Assembly: GCA_040902585.1 (NCBI GenBank)
Contig: JBBDXA010000202.1
Location: forward strand, 1-16,828
DNA from: JBBDXA01 sp040902585
GTDB lineage: Bacteria; Planctomycetota; Phycisphaerae; Phycisphaerales; Phycisphaeraceae
Direction: 5' to 3'
DNA: 16,828 nucleotides
In this document: one piece after another, positions 1 through 6,587 of the stretch
Position numbering within the stretch: the stretch's first letter is position 1
Layout of the letters: each line of letters begins with the position of its first letter
Position numbers and translations under genes: made by a program
The notes under the pieces: model-generated
Databases searched by the model: none
What the model saw: only the letters and a program-made list of their open reading frames with translations
What the model was told of the DNA's origin: nothing

Positions 1-1
1 C

Positions 2-73
2 ACCGACTACATGGCCTGGACGGAAACGCCCTTGCTCGTCACGGTTGTCGCCCTGTTCCGCAGGGGGGCCTGA
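2..73 (+). CDS. 3' end of an unidentified coding region (partial)
   Basis: An open frame enters from the left edge and stops with TGA at 71-73. The last 23 residues end in LLVTVVALFRRGA, and third codon positions are mostly G or C, as in the real genes of this window. Too little remains to assign a family. It could be a chance open frame, because 72 nt without a stop is unremarkable in GC-rich DNA. It lies on the element side of the tRNA-like fragment at 296-337, so it may belong to the integrated element. Confidence 0.3.
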   Translation, partial: TDYMAWTETPLLVTVVALFRRGA

Positions 74-123
74 CTCGGGATGGATGATTGGCAGCGCCAT
101 TAGGGGTTTCGGTGACGGTGACA

Positions 124-300
124 CTACTGCTCCCTTGTTGATGCGCCGACCATCGCGAGGATGCCGGCTCGGACCGCAGGCGGCAGCGAAGGCCAGGCTT
201 TGATGATCGCGAATAATTCGGGATTCTCGGCGGCGCGCTCACGTTTGCGCTCACCGTCTTCCGTAAGTGGTTGTAATTGCTCATCTCCCTCGGGATTCAT
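124..300 (-). CDS. Small ORF at the end of a putative integrated element; possible remnant
   Basis: The frame encodes 58 residues from ATG at 300-298. It continues upstream to a TTG at 345, which would give 73 residues, but the extra 15 (including GDWSRTSDLGL) are the antisense translation of the tRNA-like fragment and are unlikely to be native protein. The body is charged (TEDGERKRERAAENPEL) and ends in a short helix-like stretch, AIIKAWPSLPPAVRAGILAMV. From memory, similar C-terminal pieces occur beside tyrosine recombinases in planctomycetes; this cannot be tested here. No catalytic motif is visible. The ATG start is the reverse complement of the CAT anticodon of the tRNA fragment, so the gene begins exactly on the putative attachment site. 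It may be the 3' part of a longer gene cut off by integration. Confidence 0.45.
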   Translation of the reverse strand: MNPEGDEQLQPLTEDGERKRERAAENPELFAIIKAWPSLPPAVRAGILAMVGASTREQ

Positions 301-337
301 AAGCCCTAGGTCACTGGTTCGACTCCAGTCGCCGGCA
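296..337 (+). mobile_element. 3' half of a tRNA-Met-like gene, putative attR site
   Basis: Read on the plus strand, the segment gives an anticodon loop TTCATAA (296-302, anticodon CAT), stem strand GCCCT (303-307), variable loop AGGTC (308-312), a perfect five-pair T arm (ACTGG 313-317, loop TTCGACT, CCAGT 325-329), acceptor strand CGCCGGC (330-336) and discriminator A337. No matching 5' half (GCCGGCG plus D arm) lies upstream, and the 5' anticodon strand at 291-295 pairs at only three of five positions. A tRNA 3' half without its 5' half is the usual footprint of an integrase-mediated insertion into a tRNA gene. The element would extend leftwards, with the intact tRNA outside the window. The alternative is a decayed tRNA gene. 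Confidence 0.6.
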
Positions 338-361
338 TTTTCCAAACAGGCCCATCAAAGA

Positions 362-389
362 AACAACCCCGGCGTACACCGGGGTTGTT
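362..389 (-). terminator. Rho-independent terminator of the PEP-CTERM gene
   Basis: A perfect 11-bp stem (362-372 with 379-389, core AACAACCCCGG) closes a 6-nt loop. Read on the minus strand it begins 28 nt after the stop codon of the PEP-CTERM gene, and the stem ends in a T-rich tract (GTTGTTTCTTTG). The stem is strong enough that it may also act on transcripts arriving from the left. Confidence 0.75.
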
Positions 390-417
390 CATGTCTTCAG
401 GTTGTTCGATTCGGTCT

Positions 418-1674
418 TCAGGCGACTCGACGGCGACGCCCCATCAGGCCCGCGACGGCCAGGAGGCCGAGCATGGCGGTCGTGGGTTCGGGGGTGACGA
501 TGAACACGGCGACGTTGTCGATCGCCGGGCCGAAGAAGCCGTTGACTTTCGCGATGCCGGAGAAGGAGATCGTGGTCAGGTTGCTGGTGGCGGTGAAGCG
601 GAAGGCTTCGGTCTGCCAGGCACCGATGGTCAGGTTCGTGACGTTGTCGATGAAGATGCTCTTGGGGCCGGTGCCTACATTGTAGATCAGTTCCCACGGC
701 GTGTTGACGGTGTTGTTGCCCAGCACGGTGTAGTCGAAGATCAGGTCGTAGGAGTCGCCGATGACCGTGGCGATGGTCTGGCTGACGGTGCCATCGTTGT
801 TGGGGAACTGGGCACTGCCGTTGGATTCGAGGCTGAGCCACTGCGCGCCATCGGAGGCGACGGTGTTGAAGGTACCGCGGACGAGGGTGACTTCGCCGTT
901 GATGGTCCAGTTGGAGATGGACGGGTTGCCGGTGGTAAAAAGCTGCGAGGCGCCAGCACCCAGGGCGACCGTTTCAAAGCTGCCGTTCTGGATGAGGTTA
1001 ACGCGCGGGGTGATGCCCAGCGCCGAGGCTGCGCCGAAGACATCCAGTTCGCGGTAGACAGTGCCGGGGTTGTTGTTGTTGCCATCGAAGCCGGGGTAGA
1101 TCAGGTTGAACCGCACGCGGTCCACGTTGCCTGCCAAGGTGCCGGTGGAGTCGGTGATGACAAGGTGTGTGCTGGAGCCGGTGTTCGAAGCCGCGGCGAA
1201 GGGCGCGTTCGTGAAAGTGCCCAGCGAGCTGAACGACGTGTCGCCCACTCGGCTGACGAGTACCTCATACTTCTGATTGGCCTGGGTGATGTTGACACCG
1301 GTCCAGCCCGCGAAAGTAGCCAGTTGCGTGAGCGAGTAGCCGTTGGGGTTCAGGGCGGTGTTCAGATCGAAGGTGACGGAGACGGGCGTATCGACCTTGC
1401 GAATGAAAGTGGAATCGTTCACGTTCGTTCCACCCAGGCCGTTGTTGATGCCGGGGAATCCGAAGCCCGGCGGCGTGCCGATGGTGGCGCTGGTCAGCGT
1501 GGCCTGGCCGGTGTTCACCAGATCGGTCGAGCTGATGAAGCCGTCGAAAGACACGTCGGTACCCGCCCCGGTCGCGGAGCTTGGCACACTCATCGGTACC
1601 GCCGGAGTGTTGCTGGCAGCGGCCAAAAGGGTGCAAATCACCACGGCCACAGCGAGATTCACGGTTCGTTTCAT
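418..1674 (-). CDS. PEP-CTERM sorting-domain secreted protein
   Basis: The product has 418 residues. The N-terminus MKRTVNLAVAVVICTLLAAA is a signal peptide. Residues about 30-215 form a beta-rich region resembling a discoidin/galactose-binding fold (it contains VDRVRFNL and TVYRELDVFG). A second beta-rich module begins near NLIQNGSFE, a start typical of DUF642 or carbohydrate-binding-like domains, and runs to about residue 390. The last 25 residues are a PEP-CTERM anchor: PEP motif, hydrophobic helix, then GRRRR. Such proteins are exported by Sec and handled by an exosortase (established for the family); no exosortase is in the window. I start at ATG 1674 because AAGGA lies 7 nt upstream; the TTG two codons earlier is almost on top of that AAGGA. 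The native role is unknown; a surface or matrix protein is the reasonable guess. Confidence 0.85.
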   Translation of the reverse strand: MKRTVNLAVAVVICTLLAAASNTPAVPMSVPSSATGAGTDVSFDGFISSTDLVNTGQATLTSATIGTPPGFGFPGINNGLGGTNVNDSTFIRKVDTPVSVTFDLNTALNPNGYSLTQLATFAGWTGVNITQANQKYEVLVSRVGDTSFSSLGTFTNAPFAAASNTGSSTHLVITDSTGTLAGNVDRVRFNLIYPGFDGNNNNPGTVYRELDVFGAASALGITPRVNLIQNGSFETVALGAGASQLFTTGNPSISNWTINGEVTLVRGTFNTVASDGAQWLSLESNGSAQFPNNDGTVSQTIATVIGDSYDLIFDYTVLGNNTVNTPWELIYNVGTGPKSIFIDNVTNLTIGAWQTEAFRFTATSNLTTISFSGIAKVNGFFGPAIDNVAVFIVTPEPTTAMLGLLAVAGLMGRRRRVA

Positions 1675-1779
1675 GTCCAATTCCTTCTCACGGGGACAGG
1701 GAAAGGCCCAGAAAAATGCCTTTCATATCAGCATGATAACGAAAACATCCCCTGCCTGCAACAGGCACGGTGGGACCAG

Positions 1780-1894
1780 GGCAATCGCATGTAGGCGAAC
1801 GGCCGGCGTAAGCCGGCTGGTGGGCCCGGCAATCAATGGCAGTCGCAAAAACCAGCCAGCTTACGCTGGCCGTTCGCCCGTACATGCGATTGCC
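1780..1894. repeat. Inverted-repeat element, family A (REPIN-like pair)
   Basis: A left arm (1780-1821) and right arm (1851-1894) are inverted copies of one 42-44-nt unit, separated by 29 nt. They differ by a 2-nt insertion and two substitutions. Each unit holds its own small hairpin, GCCGGC-GTAA-GCCGGC on the left and GCCAGC-GTAA-GCTGGC when the right arm is read on the minus strand. The two substitutions are compensatory and preserve that hairpin. The whole can fold into one long cruciform or two small hairpins. It occupies most of the otherwise empty space between the PEP-CTERM start and tRNA-Tyr. No coding content was seen in 1675-1935. Confidence 0.85.
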
Positions 1895-1935
1895 TTGACG
1901 GTGTGACTGAGCCGACTGGCAGCGAGAAATGAAAG

Positions 1936-2018
1936 TGGGGGCGGTTGGATTCGAACCAACGAAGGCGTGAGCCAACAGATTTACAGTCTGTCCCGTTTGA
2001 CCGCTTCGGTACACCCCC
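1936..2018 (-). tRNA. tRNA-Tyr (anticodon GTA)
   Basis: The 83-nt gene folds as a class II tRNA. Acceptor GGGGGTG pairs with CGCCCCC (one G-T wobble), followed by discriminator A. The anticodon arm is ACAGA-CTGTAAA-TCTGT with GTA in the loop. There is a long variable arm (GGCTCACGCC) as expected for bacterial tRNA-Tyr, and the T arm is GTTGG-TTCGAAT-CCAAC. CCA is not encoded; the next bases are CT, so CCA must be added after transcription. The gene stands alone, with a promoter directly upstream. Confidence 0.95.
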
Positions 2019-2031
2019 AAAGCGCGAGGGA

Positions 2032-2060
2032 AGATTAGCGGGACGCGAGCAGGGAATCAA
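2032..2060 (-). promoter_or_regulatory. Promoter of tRNA-Tyr
   Basis: On the minus strand a -35 box TTGATT (2060-2055) is separated by exactly 17 nt from a -10 box TAATCT (2037-2032), preceded by GC. The tRNA 5' end lies 13 nt beyond the -10 box, leaving a very short leader. Spacing is ideal; box matches are moderate. Confidence 0.55.
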
Positions 2061-2070
2061 ATACGAAGTC

Positions 2071-2105
2071 CTGAGACCTGGGTTCTGAGTCCTGGGTCCT
2101 GGGTC
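2071..2105. repeat. Heptanucleotide tandem repeat, five units
   Basis: Five consecutive 7-mers are visible: CTGAGAC, CTGGGTT, CTGAGTC, CTGGGTC, CTGGGTC. The array lies in the 318-nt gene-free stretch between tRNA-Tyr and the HNH gene. A 15-nt piece of it (GGGTTCTGAGTCCTG) recurs at 16749-16763. The remainder of 2106-2336 shows no gene, only a candidate promoter for the HNH gene. Confidence 0.8.
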
Positions 2106-2283
2106 GGTGGCAGTGGGCGGTAAAGTTCTCATCATCTGCTCCACGGCCTACGGTTCGCGCCCCGACCTCCGCACCGGTCGTCGGCGGCGGACCGCCTCGA
2201 CCCGTGGCGCCCGACCTGTCATCGCGCGACTGTCCAAACCCTACACAATGCCGCTCTCACTCCCTTCTGACACACAAAAACTA

Positions 2284-2312
2284 TTGCATTCTCCAAGTCT
2301 ACCGTCTACCAT
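2284..2312 (+). promoter_or_regulatory. Candidate promoter of the HNH gene
   Basis: TTGCAT (2284-2289) and TACCAT (2307-2312) are spaced by 17 nt, and the ATG follows 24 nt after the -10 box. This sits in the only AT-rich patch of the upstream region. Box matches are modest, so the call is tentative. Confidence 0.35.
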
Positions 2313-2336
2313 TTCGCACATCTGTGAGGTGTTTGC

Positions 2337-2975
2337 ATGGTCGGAATTGAAAACGCTCTCAATACCAATGTTCTCGTCCTGAACAAGCTCTGGCACGCCA
2401 TCCGCGTGATCGACGCGCGGCGGGCGTTCTCGCTTCTCTTTCGCAACCTGGCCGAAGCCATCCGTGTCGATGACGGTTCCTACACCGGCTACAACTTCGA
2501 AAACTGGTCGGATCTCAGCCAGGCGCGCGGCAAGTTCAACGGCCCCGATCACGCCGCCTACGACTGGGTCCGCACCGTTCGCCTCGAACTGGCCGTGCCA
2601 AAAATCATCCGTGTCTTCGGTTACGACCGCCTGCCTAGGCAGGAAGTGAAGCTCAACCGCCGCAACATCTTCGCGCGGGATCGCAACCTGTGTCAGTACT
2701 GCGGCAAGAAGTTCCCCACGCAGGAGCTGAGCCTGGATCACATCAAGCCGCGATCACAGGGCGGCGAGAGCTCGTGGATCAACCTCGTCTGCTCCTGCGT
2801 TCGCTGCAACGCGAGGAAGGGTGGCCGCACGCCCGATCAGGCGAACATGAAGCTCATCCGCCCGCCAGTGAAGCCCAAGCGCAATCCGGTGGTCTGCCTT
2901 CGCCTCGGCTCGGAAAAGTACGCAAGCTGGCGGCAGTTCGTGGACAATGCGTACTGGTCTGTGGAACTGAAGTGA
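2337..2975 (+). CDS. HNH endonuclease family protein
   Basis: The product has 212 residues. A roughly 110-residue N-terminal part (VLVLNKLWHAIRVIDARRAF...) precedes a C-terminal HNH nuclease module. Visible elements are zinc-binding CxxC pairs at C119/C122 (CQYC) and C154/C157 (CVRC), the catalytic DH at 134-135 (LSLDHIKPRS), N149 in the middle strand and NARKGG after the last cysteine pair. The family cuts DNA through a beta-beta-alpha metal finger; the target of this subgroup is not known to me. The start is ATG 2337, with GAGGTG 6 nt upstream. It stands alone, converges on the O-antigen ligase gene and shows no adjoining methylase or toxin-antitoxin partner. From memory, the same architecture is a common single-copy gene in planctomycetes, which argues against it being a mobile homing nuclease. 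Confidence 0.85.
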   Translation: MVGIENALNTNVLVLNKLWHAIRVIDARRAFSLLFRNLAEAIRVDDGSYTGYNFENWSDLSQARGKFNGPDHAAYDWVRTVRLELAVPKIIRVFGYDRLPRQEVKLNRRNIFARDRNLCQYCGKKFPTQELSLDHIKPRSQGGESSWINLVCSCVRCNARKGGRTPDQANMKLIRPPVKPKRNPVVCLRLGSEKYASWRQFVDNAYWSVELK

Positions 2976-2989
2976 GAAGGGGCGAAGTG

Positions 2990-3151
2990 AATGTAAAATG
3001 CAAAGCATGCAAATGAAAAGTGCAGAGGTCAGCACGGGCGCGGTCCGCGTCCATTGAGGGCGTGACCCTATTATGTGGCATGATCAGTTAGGGTGCCATG
3101 GGCAAGCCCTCCATTGACCTTTTTTCATTTGCATGCTTTGCATTTTGCATT
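2990..3151. repeat. Inverted-repeat element, family D (MITE-like)
   Basis: Two 30-nt arms (2990-3019 and 3122-3151) are inverted copies with one mismatch, sharing the core ATGCAAAGCATGCAAATGA. They flank 102 nt of unrelated sequence containing no ORF. The element fills the space between two convergent genes. Its right arm runs into the O-antigen ligase gene, encoding that protein's last residues (NAKCKACK) and its TGA stop (3127-3125). Base composition of the arms (A-rich, GC-poor) differs sharply from the surroundings. It could act as a bidirectional terminator, but was probably dispersed as a repeat. Confidence 0.8.
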
Positions 3152-4681
3152 TCCCTCTCCCCGCCCAATTCCCGCGACCCAGCCTGCGAGCAGGTAGGCC
3201 GTGAGCATGTCGTGCCGGGAGAGGAAGAGACTGATCGCCAGGTAGGCACATAGCGCGGCGAACACCATGCTTGCCGCAGGCGCGGGCCAGGCCGGTGCCG
3301 CGCGACGCCTGATTTTCACCGCCATCACCATCGCCCAGACGAAGACGCCCAGGTAAATCGCGCCGCCGAGCAGGCCCGTTTCGCTGGTCATGTGCAGCAG
3401 ACTGTTGTGCGCCGCCGGCAGCGGCTGGTCACGAAACTCCGCCGGCACCTTCGTCGGACTGAGTTGCCATAGTTCATCCACGCCCGGCAGGTAGAGATCT
3501 GCCACTCTCTGAAACGCGCCCGGCCCGACGCCAAAAAGCGGATGCGCCTGCGTCATGCGCCAACTCGCCTGCCAGACGATCAGCCGGGTGTTCACGGTCT
3601 GCCCATCAAGCGTGTTGGCGTAGATGTTGGTGAAACGGGTCCAGTAGGGCGAAGTGAAAAAGAGAATGATGATGACCGCGAGCACCGGCGCGGCGATGAG
3701 GAGCGCGCGCTTCCTATGGTGAGAAACAAACCACAGGGCCGCGAGCATCAGGAGAAACGCGACGGCCGCACCGCGGTTGCGCGTTTCGTTGAGGATGAGA
3801 AGCAGGGCGAGGAGCACACCAAGGAAAGCGATCTTGCCCCAGCGCGCTCGCGTGAGATGCGCGCCCAGCAGCGCGAAAGGCATGGCGATGACCGCCATCG
3901 CGGAGATGTCGCTGTCACCGCCGCCGAACTGTGGCGTCGGGCCGATGTCGCCATAGAGAAACGCGCGGGCGCACAGGGAAACACAGAACACGAGGCAGAA
4001 CCACCACGCATGGCGCGAGGTGCGCAGGAGCTGGGCAGCGAGAACAAAGGCGACCAGCGCATGAGCGAAGCGGTCAGGATGATGATGCACCGCCGGGCAC
4101 CACGGCTGGCCGCGCAGAAGGGCCGCGAAAAGACAGACGATGACCCACACGATGAGTGCGAGCATGAGCCACGACACCGGCTGATTCGGGAGGGCGAGAT
4201 TCATGGAGCACCGTCCCGGTAGGGCGGTGCCGGAACTGGAGCCCGGCAGGGCGGTGCCGGAGGCGTGCGGTTGCCCCGCCTGCACCACCCTGCCGGGATG
4301 GTGCTCCAAACCTCTCGCCCGACCTCTCATCAAGTGACACGCCCACGCGGTCGCCGCCAGCGCCGATGCCCAGTTCATCATGCCGGTCTTGAGCATCACC
4401 TCATGCGGCGGAAAGTACCGCGGCACGCCTTCGTGCAGGCAGACCAGCACCAGCAACCCCACCACCGGCCAGCGCACCGCCAGCGCAAGGGCGACGAAGG
4501 CTGCGCACCAGATCGCGCGCCAGACCAGAGGCTGCGTCAACGGTTCATACAGCCCCGCGCTGGCCGGGCCGACATGCATCATCAGCCACGTCGCGGCAGC
4601 CGCGCAGGCGATGATGTGAATCGCGCTGGGCACGTCGATTCGCCGCCGCTCTTTCGTGATTGGATCCGCAATGTTCTGCAA
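3125..4681 (-). CDS. O-antigen ligase / polymerase family membrane protein
   Basis: The product is 518 residues with about ten or more hydrophobic helices. The diagnostic region is C-terminal: ETRNRGAAVAFLLM, then HPLFGVGPGAF, then AAHNSLLHMTSETGLLGG, matching the Wzy/WaaL family (PF04932). The family transfers or polymerises undecaprenyl-linked glycans at the periplasmic face of the inner membrane. No other polysaccharide gene is nearby, so ligase and polymerase cannot be told apart. Residues 125-159 are encoded by a cluster of family B repeats lying in frame between two helices, and the last 8 residues plus stop come from family D. The start is TTG 4681 with AAGGGAG just upstream; no better ATG precedes the first helix. 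Two TGTCAA boxes 10 bp apart (4716-4711 and 4706-4701, minus strand) lie upstream and could be an operator. Confidence 0.85.
   Translation of the reverse strand: MQNIADPITKERRRIDVPSAIHIIACAAAATWLMMHVGPASAGLYEPLTQPLVWRAIWCAAFVALALAVRWPVVGLLVLVCLHEGVPRYFPPHEVMLKTGMMNWASALAATAWACHLMRGRARGLEHHPGRVVQAGQPHASGTALPGSSSGTALPGRCSMNLALPNQPVSWLMLALIVWVIVCLFAALLRGQPWCPAVHHHPDRFAHALVAFVLAAQLLRTSRHAWWFCLVFCVSLCARAFLYGDIGPTPQFGGGDSDISAMAVIAMPFALLGAHLTRARWGKIAFLGVLLALLLILNETRNRGAAVAFLLMLAALWFVSHHRKRALLIAAPVLAVIIILFFTSPYWTRFTNIYANTLDGQTVNTRLIVWQASWRMTQAHPLFGVGPGAFQRVADLYLPGVDELWQLSPTKVPAEFRDQPLPAAHNSLLHMTSETGLLGGAIYLGVFVWAMVMAVKIRRRAAPAWPAPAASMVFAALCAYLAISLFLSRHDMLTAYLLAGWVAGIGRGEGNAKCKACK
4205..4308. repeat. 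Family B palindromic repeats inside the O-antigen ligase gene
   Basis: Three copies of a unit like GAGCACCATCCCGGTAGGG...GGTGC are recognisable: one direct (4205-4233), one partial direct (4238-4260) and one inverted (4281-4308). The same family occurs at 14585-14688. The cluster is translated without a frame break as residues 125-159 of the ligase, giving the repetitive SGTALPGSSSGTALPG. Confidence 0.8.
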
Positions 4682-4724
4682 GGGCTCCCTTCGTGTTCAG
4701 TTGACACGCCTTGACACCACGGAC

Positions 4725-4809
4725 CAAGCCCGCTGGCGAGTCCGCGAGCCGTCGGGGTCTTCCGCGCTCCCATACCCCGACGGCTCGGCAACCCTCGCCA
4801 TCGGGCTTG
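4725..4809. repeat. Family C inverted pair (REPIN-like)
   Basis: Copies at 4725-4758 and 4774-4809 are inverted relative to each other with a 15-nt spacer. The consensus begins CAAGCCCGATGGCGAG and ends GAGCCGTCGGGGTA. Each unit can form its own hairpin (CCCGATGGC with GCCGTCGGG, one wobble in the consensus). Further copies are at 8324-8360 and 9247-9281. The pair separates the O-antigen ligase start from the phosphate transporter stop, which lies 2 nt from its edge. Confidence 0.85.
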
Positions 4810-4811
4810 AC

Positions 4812-6482
4812 CTATCCCTTTTCACCTTCGCCCGGCCCTTCCGCCGCCCGCTTCTCATCCTTTTCTTTCCGCGCCGCCACCTTCGCCACCCTTCGCGCCA
4901 GGTACGTGAGATAGTTCAGGTGCCCGACGTAGTCGAAGGCGTAACGTACGCTCTGCACCGTGCGATGGTCGCCCGTATGCAGCTTGCGGCTCAGCTCATT
5001 CCGCGCCCCCCGCACCAGCTCCTGGGCGCGGGCCTTGGCGGCGATCACCTGCCCGGTCAGCTCTTCGTTCAGCGTCGTCACGCCTTCGACAGCTGTCTCG
5101 ATCATCCACGTCGCATGACGGATCAGCTCCGTCATCGCTTCGGTCGGCTCCAGCGTCGGCAGGCGGCGCGAGAGCTGCTCGCGCACCTGGCCGGCCACTT
5201 CCTTCTCGACCGTGTCGCCGATGTTCTCAAGGTCGTTGGCCAGTTCGAGGTAGTCCTGAATACGCCGGGCGTGGCGGGCGTCAATGTCGCGCGTGGCGAC
5301 CTGCCCGAGGTAGGCGACGATCGCGCTGTGAAGCGTGTCGGCATCCTCATCCATCGGGCCCAGCGGGTCCAGCTCATGCACCGACCGCGCGGTGATCAGC
5401 AGGGGAAAGAGACGAACCATGGCGATGACCTGCTCGCCGAGCCGGCCTGTTTCGCGGCGGGCAGCATCGAGGGCGGCGGCGGGGACATCCAGCAGCGCCC
5501 GTTCGAGGTACATCGGTTCAATCCGCCTGGGCGCGGGCTTCAGCGGCGCAAGCCACTGCACCAGGCGGGACAGCGGCCCGGTGAACCCGATGAAGAGCAC
5601 CGCATTGGCGATGTTGAACAGGGTGTGGGCGTTGGCGATCTGCCGGGGCGAGGTCGCGCCGCCTTCGACAGGCGTAAACCACTGCACCAAACTCACGAAC
5701 GGCCGCAGCAGCAGCAGCGCGACGATGACGCCGGTGACGTTAAAGATGACGTGAAAGAGGGCGACCTGCGTGGCCTGTCGCGGCTTGCCGATGGTCGCCA
5801 GCACAGCCGTGACGCAGGTGCCGACGTTCGCGCCGAGGATGATGGCGATGCCGGCGGGCAGAGTGAGAATGCCCTGGCCGGCGAAGACAATGACCAGACC
5901 GGTGGTCGCGGCGGAGCTCTGCACGATCGCCGTGAAAATCATGCCCGCCAGCGCGGCGAAGAGGGGCGTCTCCAGTTGCTTCATGACGAGAAGGAACGGC
6001 TCGTAACTTCGCAGCGGATTGGTCGCCTGTGTCATCGACTCCATGCCCAGAAACAGCAGCCCCAGGCCCATGAGGAACAGGCCGATATCCCTGAATTGCG
6101 AGGCCCGGCTGATCATCTGCGCGAAGAAGCCTGCGGCGATCAGGGCCATGGCGTACTCGGTGATGCGGAAGGCAATGAGCTGGGCGGTGACGGTGCTGCC
6201 GATGTTGGCACCGATGATCACCCCGATGGATTGCTGCATCGAGATCAGACCAGCCGAGACGAACCCGACGAGAAGCACCGTGGTCACGCTCGACGATTGA
6301 ATAATTGCCGTGACCGTCGCGCCCGCGGCCATGGCGGAGAAGCGGTTGGCGGTGAGCTTTGCAAGGATGGTGCGCATCCCTTCGCCGGCGACGGTGCTGA
6401 GGCGGCGCGTGAGCTGGTCCAGCCCGTAGAGGAACAGGGCGAGGCCGCCGAGCAGACCGGTGATGAGCGTGAACCAGGACAT
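4812..6482 (-). CDS. Na/phosphate cotransporter family protein with PhoU-like C-terminal domain
   Basis: The product is 556 residues. Residues 1-310 are a membrane domain with the two inverted halves of the Na/Pi-cotransporter family (PF02690): QSSSVTTVLLVGFV (62-75) with GANIGSTVTAQL (91-102), and QSSAATTGLVIVFA (188-201) with GANVGTCVTAVL (218-229). The QSS motifs line the substrate site in this family. Residues about 325-545 are soluble, helical and resemble PhoU, as in the bacterial YjbB/NptA-type fusions; the C-terminus is Lys/Glu-rich. Expected function is sodium-coupled phosphate movement across the inner membrane; direction cannot be read from sequence. I start at ATG 6482, directly before the first helix; a TTG at 6539 would add 19 residues without a better ribosome site. 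No pst or phoB gene is adjacent. Confidence 0.9.
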   Translation of the reverse strand: MSWFTLITGLLGGLALFLYGLDQLTRRLSTVAGEGMRTILAKLTANRFSAMAAGATVTAIIQSSSVTTVLLVGFVSAGLISMQQSIGVIIGANIGSTVTAQLIAFRITEYAMALIAAGFFAQMISRASQFRDIGLFLMGLGLLFLGMESMTQATNPLRSYEPFLLVMKQLETPLFAALAGMIFTAIVQSSAATTGLVIVFAGQGILTLPAGIAIILGANVGTCVTAVLATIGKPRQATQVALFHVIFNVTGVIVALLLLRPFVSLVQWFTPVEGGATSPRQIANAHTLFNIANAVLFIGFTGPLSRLVQWLAPLKPAPRRIEPMYLERALLDVPAAALDAARRETGRLGEQVIAMVRLFPLLITARSVHELDPLGPMDEDADTLHSAIVAYLGQVATRDIDARHARRIQDYLELANDLENIGDTVEKEVAGQVREQLSRRLPTLEPTEAMTELIRHATWMIETAVEGVTTLNEELTGQVIAAKARAQELVRGARNELSRKLHTGDHRTVQSVRYAFDYVGHLNYLTYLARRVAKVAARKEKDEKRAAEGPGEGEKG

Positions 6483-6587
6483 GGGTGAGAAGTGTAAGCG
6501 ATGGGCGCCGAACCAGTCACTTGAAACGAGATGAATCAATAGCCGCCGGCACCTACTGGGGCGAATGACTTCCGCAAGCGGCGCGTG

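Noticed and set aside
265..337. A complete tRNA-Met gene at the left end.
   Set aside because: The 5' acceptor strand and D arm cannot be found, and the 5' anticodon strand pairs at only three of five positions.
385..1794. A 469-residue plus-strand frame opposite the PEP-CTERM gene.
   Set aside because: The minus strand has a signal peptide, sorting anchor, ribosome site and terminator; the plus frame has none and crosses the terminator hairpin.
4656..6488. A 610-residue open frame on the plus strand opposite the phosphate transporter.
   Set aside because: It is the antisense mirror of a clearly conserved membrane protein. Its product is Gly/Arg/Asp-rich without domains, a normal side effect of GC-rich codon use.
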